From Flavobacteriales bacterium (GTDB lineage Bacteria; Bacteroidota; Bacteroidia; Flavobacteriales; Flavobacteriaceae): DNA of 64,000 nucleotides. Location: the NCBI GenBank assembly GCA_017303755.1, contig JAFLBS010000002.1:62001-126000 (forward strand). The letters are read 5' to 3'. How positions within the stretch are numbered: the first letter of the stretch is position 1; each line of letters opens with the position of its first letter. A model generated the notes under the pieces. It saw only the letters and a program-made list of their open reading frames with translations, did not search any database and was not told where the DNA came from. This document shows positions 26,401-34,968 of the stretch, in pieces. The translations under genes and the position numbers were made by a program.

Positions 26401-29116
26401 CAGCGTTGGTAGTTATGGAATTACAAGCACTAGAGGATGAAGCTAAGTTTGAAATTTCACAGTAGAAATAAAATATTCCTGGTGTTGTAAAAAGTGCCGT
26501 GGTAAATATTACGCTTGTTGCTCCTGTAATAATTGAACCTCCACTATTAGAGTTAGTGGTATTACTGTACCATTGGTAATTAGCATTTGTAATTGCGTTA
26601 ACTGATAAGGTTGCAGTTCCATTAATACATGTGGTAATAGGAGCGGGTTGAGTAATGGTCGGTAAAGGATCCACCGTAATGACATAGGTTTGTGTCGTAC
26701 TACAACCATTTAATGTAGCTATAATAGTGTAGGTAACGGTGTCAGAAGTACTACCATTATTGAAAAGGGTTTGCGTGATTATTGCTTGATTAGGACTGCT
26801 TATATTTAAATTTGCACTATTTGTGGTAGCATCAAAGCCTGTTATTGTAGTTGACGACGCTATCCAAGTAATTGTTGCATTATCTGGATTTGATATATTT
26901 ATACTTACTGTTTGACCCGAGCAAATTTGTTGTGCGATTGGCAATGATAAGGCTGGAGGGTTGGTGATGGTAAAGGTTTGACTTGCGGAGGAATTACCGC
27001 AAATATGATTATTTATACTTAAAGTAACTGTATATGTTCCGGCAATACTAAAGGATATTGTGCCTGGATCTTCTGAATTTGGTGAAGGTATTGTAACACC
27101 TGTAGACGGTGTTACACTCCAAATATATTCTATTGTGTTAATAGGGTAAGGATCAGGTTTACAGACAGTTACTTGTGGATTAATGTTGTAGGGTAAAGTG
27201 CCGCAGTAATTGTTAATTGGGGATATGTTGACAATAGGGGGTTTGGTTATAATTATTGTCTTAGGGATTGAAGTTGTAAAACCACAATCATTAATAGCCT
27301 TTAAAATGATAGTATATGTTCCAGCTTCGGAAAAATTAATATTAGGTGCAATAGAAGTTGAAGATGTATTATTAATATAATTATATGAAGAAGTTGTCCC
27401 ACAATTTCCATTGACATAAGTTATTTGCCATTCATAGTTTGGAACTTCATCACAAATACCTAGTGTAGGGGAATCAATAGTTGGATTAAGAGTATATGGA
27501 ACACATTGTGGACTTGATGAATTTAGATTAAAAGTAGGAATAGATGGAGGTGAATGAACACAAATTGTATATGAAATAGTATCGTAAGTACAATCAGCAA
27601 TAGTAGCTCCTGGTTTGATTATGCTTAATGAAACAACAAATTGTCCAGAGTTAGTAAAGTTAACGCCAATTACATCCGTACCATTCAAATTCCCGCTTGT
27701 TAAATTCCACCCTGTGTTAGGGGTTATTGTCCATGTCTTATTAAAATTATTTAAACAATTTGTCCCACTGAAATAGTTTCCTTGTGATGTATTAGTAAAA
27801 GTAGTTGTATTATTAACGCATATAAACTGTGAACTTATATTAAATGAAGCTTCTGGTTTTTGAGATAATTTTACTGGCAATGTGGGTGAGCTTTGTCCAC
27901 AAGGATTCGTAACTTGGAAAGTTATCACAAATTCATTGTTTGTTAAACCGCATGATGATTCATTAAAATTAATTGTAATTGATGAAGGAATATTAGCTTG
28001 TGTATAATACTGGTGAGGTATTGATGAATCGTTGCTGACATATATATCGTAAGTAGTTCCTGGTGGATTGTTAGTTATATTTTGTACAGGCCAAGTAATA
28101 CTAAAAGGAGCGCATGAATTTGTATTCCCGATTGAACCTAAATTTCCAGCAGGTGAATTACCATTAAAAAATGTATAAGTGATTGAACTTGAACAGCCTG
28201 AATTATTTGATGTAGTTACAGTTATATTAAATATTCCTAACGACGTATAGGTATGGGGTGCTGATGTAAAATTACTAGTGAAACTTTCTGGAGTAGAATT
28301 ATCACCCCAATTAATTTCATAGTTTGTGTTGGAAGATTGAGTACTACTGGCGTTTACTGCAACAAAAGTAAAGTTTGGATTTGCTAGAGTTGCATCACAG
28401 TTTACAAAAAGTTGTTGTGCAACATCATAAAAAGTTGCTCCATTTGTGGTGCTAATATTTAATGCTGATTCGGGTCTTTTGAGAACAGTAATTGGTTTAG
28501 TAACTGAACTTGTACAGTTTGTGATTGTGTTTGTAACAGTTAAAGAAACATTAAAAGTTTGTGAACCAGAATTTCCAAATGCATTGAAAAGATGTGAGAT
28601 TTGATTATTTGCTTGTGGTAACGTAATAGGTGAATTGTCATTGAAGTTCCATGTATAAGTATAGGGGCCACTAGTTGGTGTTGCAGTAAAATTTACTGGT
28701 GAGCATGAATTATCTCCATTGTATGTAAAATCAATGTTAGGGAGTGAATTTACGGTTACTGTTACTGTTCCATTTTGATTTTGAGTTGTATTAGTACTGT
28801 CTTTTACACTTACCAACGAATAAGTAAATACACCAGAAGATGCAGTTGTAAGGTTTAATGTAACGGAATTTCCCGAGGTTGTTGTAATTGTTGGTTGTGA
28901 GTTTCCGTTTATAGTATATGTAAAAGTATATGGTGCAGTACCACCATTTCCAGTGAATGTAATTATTGGCGATGTTGCTCCTTGACAGACTGAAGTTATA
29001 TTGCTTGAGATTGTAGCAGTAGGAAGAAATAATTTTATGTCGCTTTCAGTGTTTGGTTTTGCCCACATTTGACAAAACCAAAATAATATAAGAAAGGTTA
29101 AGTAGTTTTTTTTCAT
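23465..29116 (-). CDS. SprB-like giant T9SS adhesin
   Basis: A 1883-residue secreted protein with an N-terminal signal peptide. The first half has PKD-like domains (YTWNFNDNSP near 155) and repeated Ig-like units with QWYSNTTNSN; the second half has at least six SprB-type repeats marked by C-x-G-x-x-x-G-x-I (for example ISCNGANNGSIAL and VTCNGEATGAITI), then a PKD domain (VSWDFGDGSPP). It ends in the gliding motility-associated C-terminal domain (VPTAFTPEIKDNYND, IYDTWGHLIY, WDGK), a type B T9SS sorting signal. It is likely exported by T9SS with the adjacent SprF-like protein and displayed on the surface as an adhesin. Threonine, asparagine and serine dominate. Confidence 0.9.
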   Translation of the reverse strand: MKKNYLTFLILFWFCQMWAKPNTESDIKLFLPTATISSNITSVCQGATSPIITFTGNGGTAPYTFTYTINGNSQPTITTTSGNSVTLNLTTASSGVFTYSLVSVKDSTNTTQNQNGTVTVTVNSLPNIDFTYNGDNSCSPVNFTATPTSGPYTYTWNFNDNSPITLPQANNQISHLFNAFGNSGSQTFNVSLTVTNTITNCTSSVTKPITVLKRPESALNISTTNGATFYDVAQQLFVNCDATLANPNFTFVAVNASSTQSSNTNYEINWGDNSTPESFTSNFTSAPHTYTSLGIFNITVTTSNNSGCSSSITYTFFNGNSPAGNLGSIGNTNSCAPFSITWPVQNITNNPPGTTYDIYVSNDSSIPHQYYTQANIPSSITINFNESSCGLTNNEFVITFQVTNPCGQSSPTLPVKLSQKPEASFNISSQFICVNNTTTFTNTSQGNYFSGTNCLNNFNKTWTITPNTGWNLTSGNLNGTDVIGVNFTNSGQFVVSLSIIKPGATIADCTYDTISYTICVHSPPSIPTFNLNSSSPQCVPYTLNPTIDSPTLGICDEVPNYEWQITYVNGNCGTTSSYNYINNTSSTSIAPNINFSEAGTYTIILKAINDCGFTTSIPKTIIITKPPIVNISPINNYCGTLPYNINPQVTVCKPDPYPINTIEYIWSVTPSTGVTIPSPNSEDPGTISFSIAGTYTVTLSINNHICGNSSASQTFTITNPPALSLPIAQQICSGQTVSINISNPDNATITWIASSTTITGFDATTNSANLNISSPNQAIITQTLFNNGSTSDTVTYTIIATLNGCSTTQTYVITVDPLPTITQPAPITTCINGTATLSVNAITNANYQWYSNTTNSNSGGSIITGATSVIFTTALFTTPGIFYFYCEISNLASSSSACNSITTNAVAVTVEPIPTLTIQPSTSQTVCVGQAISPLEVISSGTILPSGTPTYQWYSNTTNSNTNGSAISGENSATYSIATPFSTAGTYYYYVTVDYSNSLCSNAGLLTSAVFEINVVDAPTITSLPFTPQILCQGLGVPTQLEILPIGLQYEWFSNISNSISGGTSLGPPSATNTFMPPTPTALGSTYYYCIISNNAAGCFTASSVAEITLVAGTSINPTVNLTQISCYNSPPQNNGAISIVSTIPVGYTINWTDLGSFNSSASTISNLAPGNYQLTITDPNGCPFIQTYTILPQPSEIIITPTAINNVSCLGGNNGSIDITIIGGTASTGNYSYEWSLNGVSQPQYLNQQDISNLTAGIYLVTVKDDNGCQKSETFTITEPTTSITLPVLSSVTNVTCNGEATGAITINSPLGGTPGYNYNWTGPNNYQSNAQNLQGLIAGTYNLEVTDSLGCSPNLGTDLTVVISEPLPISITYTTTPVICDGDNNGSITITNISGGVPPYTNTFNGITTTSLFFPNLAPGNYTFAVTDTSSAQGCQQLFSIPIAAPPAFNINPVVTNISCNGANNGSIALNPNIATPPITVSWTFTPLGSTTPITFNNFALTLNNLAPGTYTVTIDDGTTCPVINQSFTINEPFPLTASISATDALDCFNPNSGSINLIVSGGTQPYTYNGSLSLPNTTNIPPGNYSIVVDDANHCGPITVSYTIGRPREVTVSATSTLNMNCEPPSPIVSRSFVAQASGGIPPYQYIWSSGVVSGPYNQFMTTNQNGLVTLNAFDSRGCPALQLFTEDITDIFSIGDFSIAAAVSIGSTSYGGYAINDPIEFTSTITGDSSSVSWDFGDGSPPVSSLANQVVQHTYLNVGQYNVILTVTYGEVCTYQTSPYPVTIGLGYLLVVPTAFTPEIKDNYNDTFRPVAKYLTNLQMDIYDTWGHLIYSETGDDLVGWDGKIKGYEAENGNYNCKVSGETFYGKKIDEERTFVLSK

Positions 29117-29117
29117 C

Positions 29118-29870
29118 TTAAGGTTTATTACGTTTTCGTCTATTTCTTTTGGTCTTATTATTTATTTTCTGTCTCATTCGGAATCCCCATATAAAAAGGA
29201 AAAAAGCTACTATTGATCCAATTATCCCAAATAGGTTATTAGTATTATTGAGAAATTTTTCTAACCAATTTTCTTTTTCAGGTGTTACTGTCACATTTTC
29301 TATGTGTTTGTTATCTGTCACTACTGTTTCACCATCATTTTGAATATAATAAACAGCTGGTTTTTCAGAAAAATTGTTTAATTTATTACTTTGTTGATTG
29401 TTTTGTTTTTCAATATTCCTTTTTAAAACATCAGAAATAAAAAGTTCAAATTTATCTTTTCCTCTCAATCCACCCAACTTATCAATCGCGCTCAGCGTTG
29501 CTTCATTTATTGTTGTTCCTGACCCAGCTAATTCGTCGTTGTAGCTTGCTATTGTGGTAGAATTGCTTTTGACTTGAATGTCTAATGACAATCTTACAAT
29601 CATTGTTTTTGCATAGATATCATCCGATTCAATATTGGATATTTTAGAAAGTTTAGGTATTATGGTGGGAAAACCAGTATCGTTTATTTCAAATCCCTCT
29701 TGACTGAATAAGGAAGTGGTTTTATTGTATAAGTATTCACTGTGTTTGGTAGTGAGGTCGCTAATGTTTTCGTCTATAACGGTGTCAAGATTTATCGATA
29801 GTTTGTTGTTGGATTGTCCAAAAATGAATTGGCAAATCAACAGCATCAAAATGATTGTTATTCTCATCAT
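29118..29870 (-). CDS. Secreted, C-terminally membrane-anchored protein
   Basis: A 250-residue protein with a signal peptide (ends near IFGQ), a periplasmic or surface domain of about 180 residues, a single C-terminal membrane helix (FGIIGSIVAFFLFIWGF) and a very basic tail (KTKRNRRKRNKP) that would lie in the cytoplasm. The central region, with DELAGSGTTINEATLSAIDK, resembles the small-domain proteins that accompany CsgG-like lipoproteins. No family is recognised. It lies two bases from the adhesin start and four from the gene upstream, so it is firmly part of that operon. Confidence 0.6.
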   Translation of the reverse strand: MMRITIILMLLICQFIFGQSNNKLSINLDTVIDENISDLTTKHSEYLYNKTTSLFSQEGFEINDTGFPTIIPKLSKISNIESDDIYAKTMIVRLSLDIQVKSNSTTIASYNDELAGSGTTINEATLSAIDKLGGLRGKDKFELFISDVLKRNIEKQNNQQSNKLNNFSEKPAVYYIQNDGETVVTDNKHIENVTVTPEKENWLEKFLNNTNNLFGIIGSIVAFFLFIWGFRMRQKINNKTKRNRRKRNKP

Positions 29871-29873
29871 GAG

Positions 29874-30776
29874 TTATAAAATTGTAATTAAAATTTTGTT
29901 ATTAGTTGATATTTCCCTTTTAAACGGAACACCAATTGACTTTAGGTATTTTGATAATTCAATGGCCAGGTTTTGACCTGTATAGTTTGCATTGGGATTA
30001 TTTGGGTTTTTGAGTGGTATTCTAACGTCTGAAAATATATTTTGTAAAGTACTTGCTCCTTGATTATTGAATACTCCATTGTAGGCGTTTTTTTCAAACC
30101 ACTCGTTTAACAATTCGGATAACATCGTTCCATTTATCTCGCTATCGAGATTGAATTTAGATTCATTAGCACAGGTAAACTCTACAAAAACTGACTGTCC
30201 GTTGATAAGTAAATCATCAAATTTTTGTTGTAGTTGATTCAGAAATTCTTCTGCTACTTTTTCAATAGCTAATGTAATTAACTGATTGACATCTTCGGTC
30301 TGAAACATTGGGCCAAAAGCAATTTTGTTGGCTATTATATTGGAAGTACCTACTTGATATGCGTCTAGTATAATATTGATACTTTTAGCATTTCTTTCTT
30401 TATGGGTAATCAATTCGGTTTTGAATTCAATGTAGATGTCGGCTTTGGATTGTTGTAGTATTTTTGATTTGTAATCTGTAGCTGATTTGCTATTTCCTGA
30501 TTCAATATTGATGTTATTATTTTGTTTGAACTCTTTTAGTGATTGGTTGAAACTTATTAGATTTGCTTCTTTACTCAGTAGGACATCGTTGATTTTTGTG
30601 ATTGCAGATTGAATATTTAAGTTTTGTGAATATTCTATAATTGAAACTCCCTCTGGGGTTTTTGGTATGACCATTATTTTTGGTTTGATAGTAGGAACTT
30701 TTTTGGTCTCTTGTCCGATTATTGTGTTATTGATTCCTATTAGTAAAATTAATACTATCACTCTGTAAAGATTCAT
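29874..30776 (-). CDS. Secreted DUF6175-like protein
   Basis: A 300-residue protein with a signal peptide ending near IIGQE. After KPKIMVIPKTPEG come helices and strands that look like a TolB-N/CsgG-type nucleotide-free alpha/beta domain (SKADIYIEFKTEL). Proteins of this type in Bacteroidota are often annotated DUF6175 and found beside CsgG-like genes; I place it there from memory of the opening motif. It sits between a CsgG-like gene and the tail-anchored protein, separated by one and three bases, so it is cotranscribed and probably acts in the same envelope complex. Confidence 0.6.
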   Translation of the reverse strand: MNLYRVIVLILLIGINNTIIGQETKKVPTIKPKIMVIPKTPEGVSIIEYSQNLNIQSAITKINDVLLSKEANLISFNQSLKEFKQNNNINIESGNSKSATDYKSKILQQSKADIYIEFKTELITHKERNAKSINIILDAYQVGTSNIIANKIAFGPMFQTEDVNQLITLAIEKVAEEFLNQLQQKFDDLLINGQSVFVEFTCANESKFNLDSEINGTMLSELLNEWFEKNAYNGVFNNQGASTLQNIFSDVRIPLKNPNNPNANYTGQNLAIELSKYLKSIGVPFKREISTNNKILITIL

Positions 30777-30777
30777 A

Positions 30778-31656
30778 TTAGTTTTCTTTGATTGTTAATG
30801 TATTTTTGGTCGTTATCTTGTCTTCAATGGTATTTTCTCCATCCGTAACTTTACAAACAGTTATGTCACCTTGTTTTTCAGTAATTGTGAGCGTTGCTAC
30901 TTTTTTAGTTCTTTTAAGTGGTTCTTTACCCTTTTCAATTTCAATTAATTCAGTTTCTTCTAAGATTAATTTTTTGCCAACAGCTAATGAGTTATCTATG
31001 CCAGTTACCAAAATTGTCTTTGGTTTGCCGCTTTTTGTTCGTTCTTCAACTTTTAGGATTTTAATTTTTGGAGCGTATATCTCATTAAGCCAAACTACAA
31101 TTGCAGCTTTACTACTTGCTATTGCTTTGTTTTTGGATTCATCTTTGCTATCATCATTTCCTAGAATACTCTTGTCTTCATTTGTTTGTTTGAACGTTTT
31201 TTGACTTACAATTTTTCCTGTTTCAACGTCTATGATTTGCAATGAAAAAACAATGGTTGATTCATAATAATAACCACTTTTATCGTCTATTAAACCTCCG
31301 ATTACTCCCGAAGAACCTTTTTTTCTTACGGATTCAAAACTAATTACTGTGCCAACAATCAATTGGTCAGCACCCATTTTTTTTCCTTGTTCAACTAGTT
31401 TCTTAGACGCAATTGAACGCTCATTTATTTGTAAATCTAGTTCTTTGTTGAGAAAATCATCTTTTGATCTATCAATCGTTGTAATGTTATTTTTTGTATT
31501 CAAGGATTCTAATACAATGTCTTGTATTTCAGCAGTTAAAATCTTATTTTTGGATACCGTACTGGTAAATGGCATTAAACCAATTGTAGTTTTTGAAGTT
31601 TGTGCAAAAGACTTCAAAACAAATATAAAGAAGAAACCTATTATTCTTTTTTTCAT
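30778..31656 (-). CDS. CsgG-like envelope protein
   Basis: A 292-residue secreted protein. The signal peptide ends near SFAQ and lacks a lipobox cysteine. It continues TTIGLMPFTS, then NITTIDRSKDDFLNKELDLQ and GADQLIVGTVISFE, the order of the curli-assembly CsgG/TolB-N fold (strand, DR motif, helix with Q, GA-IVG-). The C-terminal 100 residues are an added beta-rich domain with ILVTGIDNSLAVGKKL. True CsgG is an acylated outer-membrane pore, so the lack of a lipid anchor is a difference. It is first in the adhesin operon under promoter copy 6 and may help assemble or regulate the complex. Confidence 0.7.
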   Translation of the reverse strand: MKKRIIGFFFIFVLKSFAQTSKTTIGLMPFTSTVSKNKILTAEIQDIVLESLNTKNNITTIDRSKDDFLNKELDLQINERSIASKKLVEQGKKMGADQLIVGTVISFESVRKKGSSGVIGGLIDDKSGYYYESTIVFSLQIIDVETGKIVSQKTFKQTNEDKSILGNDDSKDESKNKAIASSKAAIVVWLNEIYAPKIKILKVEERTKSGKPKTILVTGIDNSLAVGKKLILEETELIEIEKGKEPLKRTKKVATLTITEKQGDITVCKVTDGENTIEDKITTKNTLTIKEN

Positions 31657-31723
31657 AATTTTAGTTTGATTAAAATAGATTATTACATAACAAAAAAATC
31701 AAATAATGAATTTTTTAATTTCA

Positions 31724-31767
31724 TAAAAATAGCTACTCTTTATTTTCTAATCAATCCGTATAAACAC
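31724..31767 (-). promoter_or_regulatory. Shared palindromic promoter element, copy 6 (adhesin operon)
   Basis: Minus-strand GTGTTTATACGGATTG at 31752-31767 (one change, C to T, in the right half-site), 20 bases, then TATTTTTA (31724-31731). The operon starts at 31656. Confidence 0.65.
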
Positions 31768-31789
31768 GTAAATTTTAACAGTTAATACA

Positions 31790-31824
31790 AAAAAGCCGTA
31801 ACTATTAATTACGGCTTTTTAAAA
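31790..31824 (-). terminator. Intrinsic terminator after the propeller gene
   Basis: Twelve-base perfect arms AAAAAGCCGTAA (31790-31801) and TTACGGCTTTTT (31809-31820) with a 7-base loop. Minus-strand transcripts end in T's. It lies 16 bases after the stop at 31840 and just before promoter copy 6. Confidence 0.85.
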
Positions 31825-31839
31825 TGAAAAAAGATTTAG

Positions 31840-33579
31840 TTATTCGATAACCACTTTTTTTGTTGTTGTGGTATTGTTTGAATTTATTTTCAACAGGTAA
31901 ATACCGGGATTGATGGTTGAAACATTTATGGTGTTTGAATTTGATTCGGATGTGATTATTTTACCTGTAAGGTCTATCAATTGATAGTTTTCAATGGGTT
32001 GATTGGATTGAATGTTTATTACCTCATTTGCTGGATTAGGAGTAATGACTATGCTGTTTTCGGGGCTAAATTCCGGATTTGAAAGGCTTGTATAGGAATA
32101 ATTGATTACATAACTCGCACTACCAGAAGCTTGTGCGTAAGGTAAGTAATACCCATTTGGAGGATCAAAATCTACACTTGAGCCGTTTTGAAAATGTCCT
32201 ACTAAGGTAAGTCGGTTGGATGGATGATGTATTGCCATTCGTTTACCTTCGTCATTACCTGTTCCTCCAATTGATTTAGCCCATCCAAATTGCCCGTTTG
32301 AAGCGGATAGGCTTACTAGGAAAATTTCAGGATTGCCTCCATTGGCAGTTACAGTGAAAACACCAGAATCTGGATCACAATCCATACTAGATAAATAATA
32401 GCCCGTTAAGTACAAACTACCATCATTATCAACGGCTATATCGTAAACGACTTCTGTGCCAGGAGCACCGATGGTTTTCACAAAATCAAAGTCGCCGTTA
32501 CTGTTGAGTTTTAGAATGTAAATACTTCGAGTTCCTACTGGACTGAGATTGACTGTATTTGCAGATGGGTCAAAATCAGTCAGACCGCTAAAGGAACCTG
32601 TAGCATAAATATTATTTTGATTGTCAACTGTAATTGCATTACCGCGCTCGATACCTGTATTTGTGCTGCCAAATGATTTGGTCCAAATCAGTTCACCGTT
32701 GTTAGTGTATTTGGCTATAAATGCATCGTTTGAATTGTTGTTTGATTGTAGGTTGGTTACCCCAGAATTCGGGTCAAAGTCAACTAAACCAGAGAATAAG
32801 CCAGTTATTATTATATTATTTTGGTTGTCAATAGTAATATCATAAACCTCATCAAGTCGGGTTGGGTCACCAAATTGTTTGGCCCATTGAAATTCTCCGT
32901 TTAAATTGTATTTTAAAATATAGAAATCATCTCCACTAGGACTTGTACTGACATTGAATACATTTGGTCCAGGGTCCAAATCTAAAGTACCACTGAAGAC
33001 ACCAATTAAATTAATACCGCCTGAGCTATCAGCTGCAATCTCACTTATGACAGTTCCAATCTCAGCTATGTATTTTGCCCAAACAAGATTGCCATTAAGT
33101 GTATATTTAGCTAAAAAGTTATACTCAGGACCTCCACTATTAGGTGGTGGAATAAAGAAACTCGCTGCGCTAGGGTCAAAATCAACTTGACTGGAATATG
33201 CACCTGTAATATAAATAAAGCCAGAATTATTATCAATGGATATCTTAGGTCCATAACCTCCAATAACTGTATTTACGTTGTTAGTTCCACCAACTGGCAT
33301 CGCCCAAACAAAATTTCCATTGGGATTGAGCTTAACACAAAAATAGTTTCCAACGGTTGAACTGAGCTCATTAATATTGAATACACCTGGTCCTGGATCA
33401 AAATCGCCACCACTTACAAATAACCCCACAGTATATGTATTACCATCAGCATCAATAGCTACATCTGAAGCACTGAAGTTGTTATTAGTATAGAAATAAG
33501 CACCCCAATTTAAAGTTTGTGCGTTGCACATTGATTGAATTGTTACTACAAAAAAGAGAAAAAGGAATTTTGGCTTCAT
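31840..33579 (-). CDS. T9SS-exported beta-propeller (SBBP-like) protein
   Basis: A 579-residue protein with a signal peptide (ends MCNAQ), six or seven repeats built on DxxGNxYxxG and VDFDP (for example AIDADGNTYTVG), as in SBBP-type propellers, and a C-terminal type A T9SS sorting domain (ITPNPANEVINIQS, then GIYLLKIN and a basic end). It should be exported across the outer membrane by T9SS and anchored or released. It has its own promoter (copy 7) and a strong terminator, so it is a single-gene unit. The ligand is unknown. Confidence 0.88.
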   Translation of the reverse strand: MKPKFLFLFFVVTIQSMCNAQTLNWGAYFYTNNNFSASDVAIDADGNTYTVGLFVSGGDFDPGPGVFNINELSSTVGNYFCVKLNPNGNFVWAMPVGGTNNVNTVIGGYGPKISIDNNSGFIYITGAYSSQVDFDPSAASFFIPPPNSGGPEYNFLAKYTLNGNLVWAKYIAEIGTVISEIAADSSGGINLIGVFSGTLDLDPGPNVFNVSTSPSGDDFYILKYNLNGEFQWAKQFGDPTRLDEVYDITIDNQNNIIITGLFSGLVDFDPNSGVTNLQSNNNSNDAFIAKYTNNGELIWTKSFGSTNTGIERGNAITVDNQNNIYATGSFSGLTDFDPSANTVNLSPVGTRSIYILKLNSNGDFDFVKTIGAPGTEVVYDIAVDNDGSLYLTGYYLSSMDCDPDSGVFTVTANGGNPEIFLVSLSASNGQFGWAKSIGGTGNDEGKRMAIHHPSNRLTLVGHFQNGSSVDFDPPNGYYLPYAQASGSASYVINYSYTSLSNPEFSPENSIVITPNPANEVINIQSNQPIENYQLIDLTGKIITSESNSNTINVSTINPGIYLLKINSNNTTTTKKVVIE

Positions 33580-33659
33580 ACATAATTATTTTTGGATTAA
33601 AGATTTAGTTTCGTCAAATTTTGAAAGTATAGTAAAACACTGTAAATTTTTAACAACTA

Positions 33660-33703
33660 CAAAATTACGACTAATTCTAGATTGTTGAATCCGTGTAAAC
33701 ACT
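33660..33703 (-). promoter_or_regulatory. Shared palindromic promoter element, copy 7
   Basis: Minus-strand GTGTTTACACGGATTC (33688-33703) has TTC in place of TTG, but 19 bases on is a perfect TAATTTTG (33660-33667), the best -7 box in the set. The gene starts at 33579. Confidence 0.7.
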
Positions 33704-33843
33704 TATTTTATAGTAAATTAGTGTTACATTTTTTAAATTTCTATTGCTACATGAATTTTAGATCGGATTTTTAAAACGCCCTAATAGTCAGTGTTTTAAA
33801 TATTTTTTATTGTTTAGAGGCTATTTCATCGTTAAGAAACAAT

Positions 33844-33857
33844 ACGTGTTTATACGT
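33844..33857. promoter_or_regulatory. Extra copy of the palindromic site
   Basis: ACGTGTTTATACGT is a near-palindrome matching the half-sites of the shared element but without a TTG or -7 box at the normal spacing. It lies 34 bases upstream of the diverged promoter copy 8, as an additional operator might. The 33580-33947 gap otherwise holds only A/T-rich DNA. Confidence 0.4.
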
Positions 33858-33877
33858 ATATTAATTTTCGCAAAATC

Positions 33878-33922
33878 AGTATAAACACGTATAAATGATT
33901 TGTAGTATGTATTCTATATTAG
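33878..33922 (+). promoter_or_regulatory. Diverged shared promoter element, copy 8 (two-component locus)
   Basis: AGTATAAACACGTATAA (33878-33894) aligns with the consensus AGTGTTTACACGGATTG. TATATTAG (33915-33922) lies at the standard distance and matches TAnnTTTG with one mismatch. The first gene starts at 33948. If real, the locus encoding the candidate regulator is itself in the regulon, with a weaker site. Confidence 0.45.
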
Positions 33923-33947
33923 CTAAGTAAATTTAAAATTATTAGTT

Positions 33948-34268
33948 ATGTCATTAAGTGAAAATTCGGGTAGTATTATTAGCCAAACAGTAGCAGAAAA
34001 TTTAATCGCTGCATTTGATCAAAGGTATCAAGGTGAAATTATTTCATCATTTATTGGTGCCAATCACATAAAAAGTATTTTGTCACAGCAAGATTGCATT
34101 GGAATCAGAATTTACAATGGATATAATGCTGCAAGTGGAAAAATGAGTTTAGTGTTGGTTGGTGTCGATAAAGATGAAAAAGAGCTATTGGACGACGGGT
34201 TAATTTATGATGATATGATTACTTGTCCACCTACTTGCCCAGTAGAGGGATTGTTTGTGAAAAAATAA
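33948..34268 (+). CDS. Small unrecognised protein before the two-component system
   Basis: A 106-residue soluble protein with helices at the start, a central strand-rich part (IGIRIYNGYNAASGKMSLVLVGVD) and a C-terminal CPPTCP motif that could bind metal or form a disulphide. No signal peptide. It is the first gene of the plus-strand half and is followed by a strong terminator hairpin before the 7-TM gene, so it can be made in excess over the kinase and regulator. I do not recognise the family. Confidence 0.6.
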   Translation: MSLSENSGSIISQTVAENLIAAFDQRYQGEIISSFIGANHIKSILSQQDCIGIRIYNGYNAASGKMSLVLVGVDKDEKELLDDGLIYDDMITCPPTCPVEGLFVKK

Positions 34269-34285
34269 TTATCTTTGAAAGATAC

Positions 34286-34320
34286 AACCTGCCGGTTTGC
34301 GGCAGGTTATCTTTTCTTTT
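34286..34320 (+). terminator. Strong intrinsic terminator
   Basis: Perfect 9-base arms AACCTGCCG (34286-34294) and CGGCAGGTT (34300-34308) with a GTTTG loop, followed by ATCTTTTCTTTT. The 7-TM gene's ATG follows immediately at 34321, so expression of the sensor genes needs read-through or an unseen promoter. Confidence 0.88.
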
Positions 34321-34968
34321 ATGGGTGATTATAATTATTTTGTCTATTTTGTCGTACTGTATGGAATAGTGCCTCTACTCGTTTATTTTTTGTTACCTAA
34401 TACAACAGTTAAGGAGGTTCGGTTTATTTACCCTTTTTTATGGGTAGTGTGTATTGCTAGTTTGTATGAGTTTCTGGGAACATTGGTGTTTAAGATATCA
34501 TCAGAATATTGGTTTATAGTATACAAATTATTAGCTTTTTCAACTATATTGTATTTCTTTATTTCATTGTTGGGTGAAAAGCTACGGTTAGTTTATTGTT
34601 TTTATTCTATTTGTTTTTTGGCTCTTTTATTGTACTTTTCCATCCATTGGGATATAAAAAAATATTTAGAGATTAATTCTTATTTTAACACCTTACAAAC
34701 TTTAGTCGTTTTCACATTTTCTATCGCATGGTTTAGAAGGGTTTTTATACATTTAGAGTTTGATTCACTGGGACAAAGTCCTGTTTTTTATTTTGTTTCA
34801 GGGTTATTGTTGTATTATTCGGGAACTGTTTTTTTATTTTTGATGAGTACTGTATTGCTTGTACATGAATCATCCTCTTTTCAGGATTATTGGATGTTGA
34901 ATATTGGTTTGAACTTGGTTTTACGAACATTACTAATTATAGGGATTTGGAAGGGACAAGCGAGATAA
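34321..34968 (+). CDS. Seven-helix membrane protein, probable sensor partner
   Basis: About 215 residues with roughly seven hydrophobic helices and little else. The ATG at 34321 is chosen because an in-frame start at 34297 lies inside the terminator stem. The next gene is a histidine kinase with only one membrane helix, whose start overlaps or abuts this stop, so this protein may supply the sensing membrane part of a split sensor. No known family is recognised. Confidence 0.6.
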   Translation: MGDYNYFVYFVVLYGIVPLLVYFLLPNTTVKEVRFIYPFLWVVCIASLYEFLGTLVFKISSEYWFIVYKLLAFSTILYFFISLLGEKLRLVYCFYSICFLALLLYFSIHWDIKKYLEINSYFNTLQTLVVFTFSIAWFRRVFIHLEFDSLGQSPVFYFVSGLLLYYSGTVFLFLMSTVLLVHESSSFQDYWMLNIGLNLVLRTLLIIGIWKGQAR

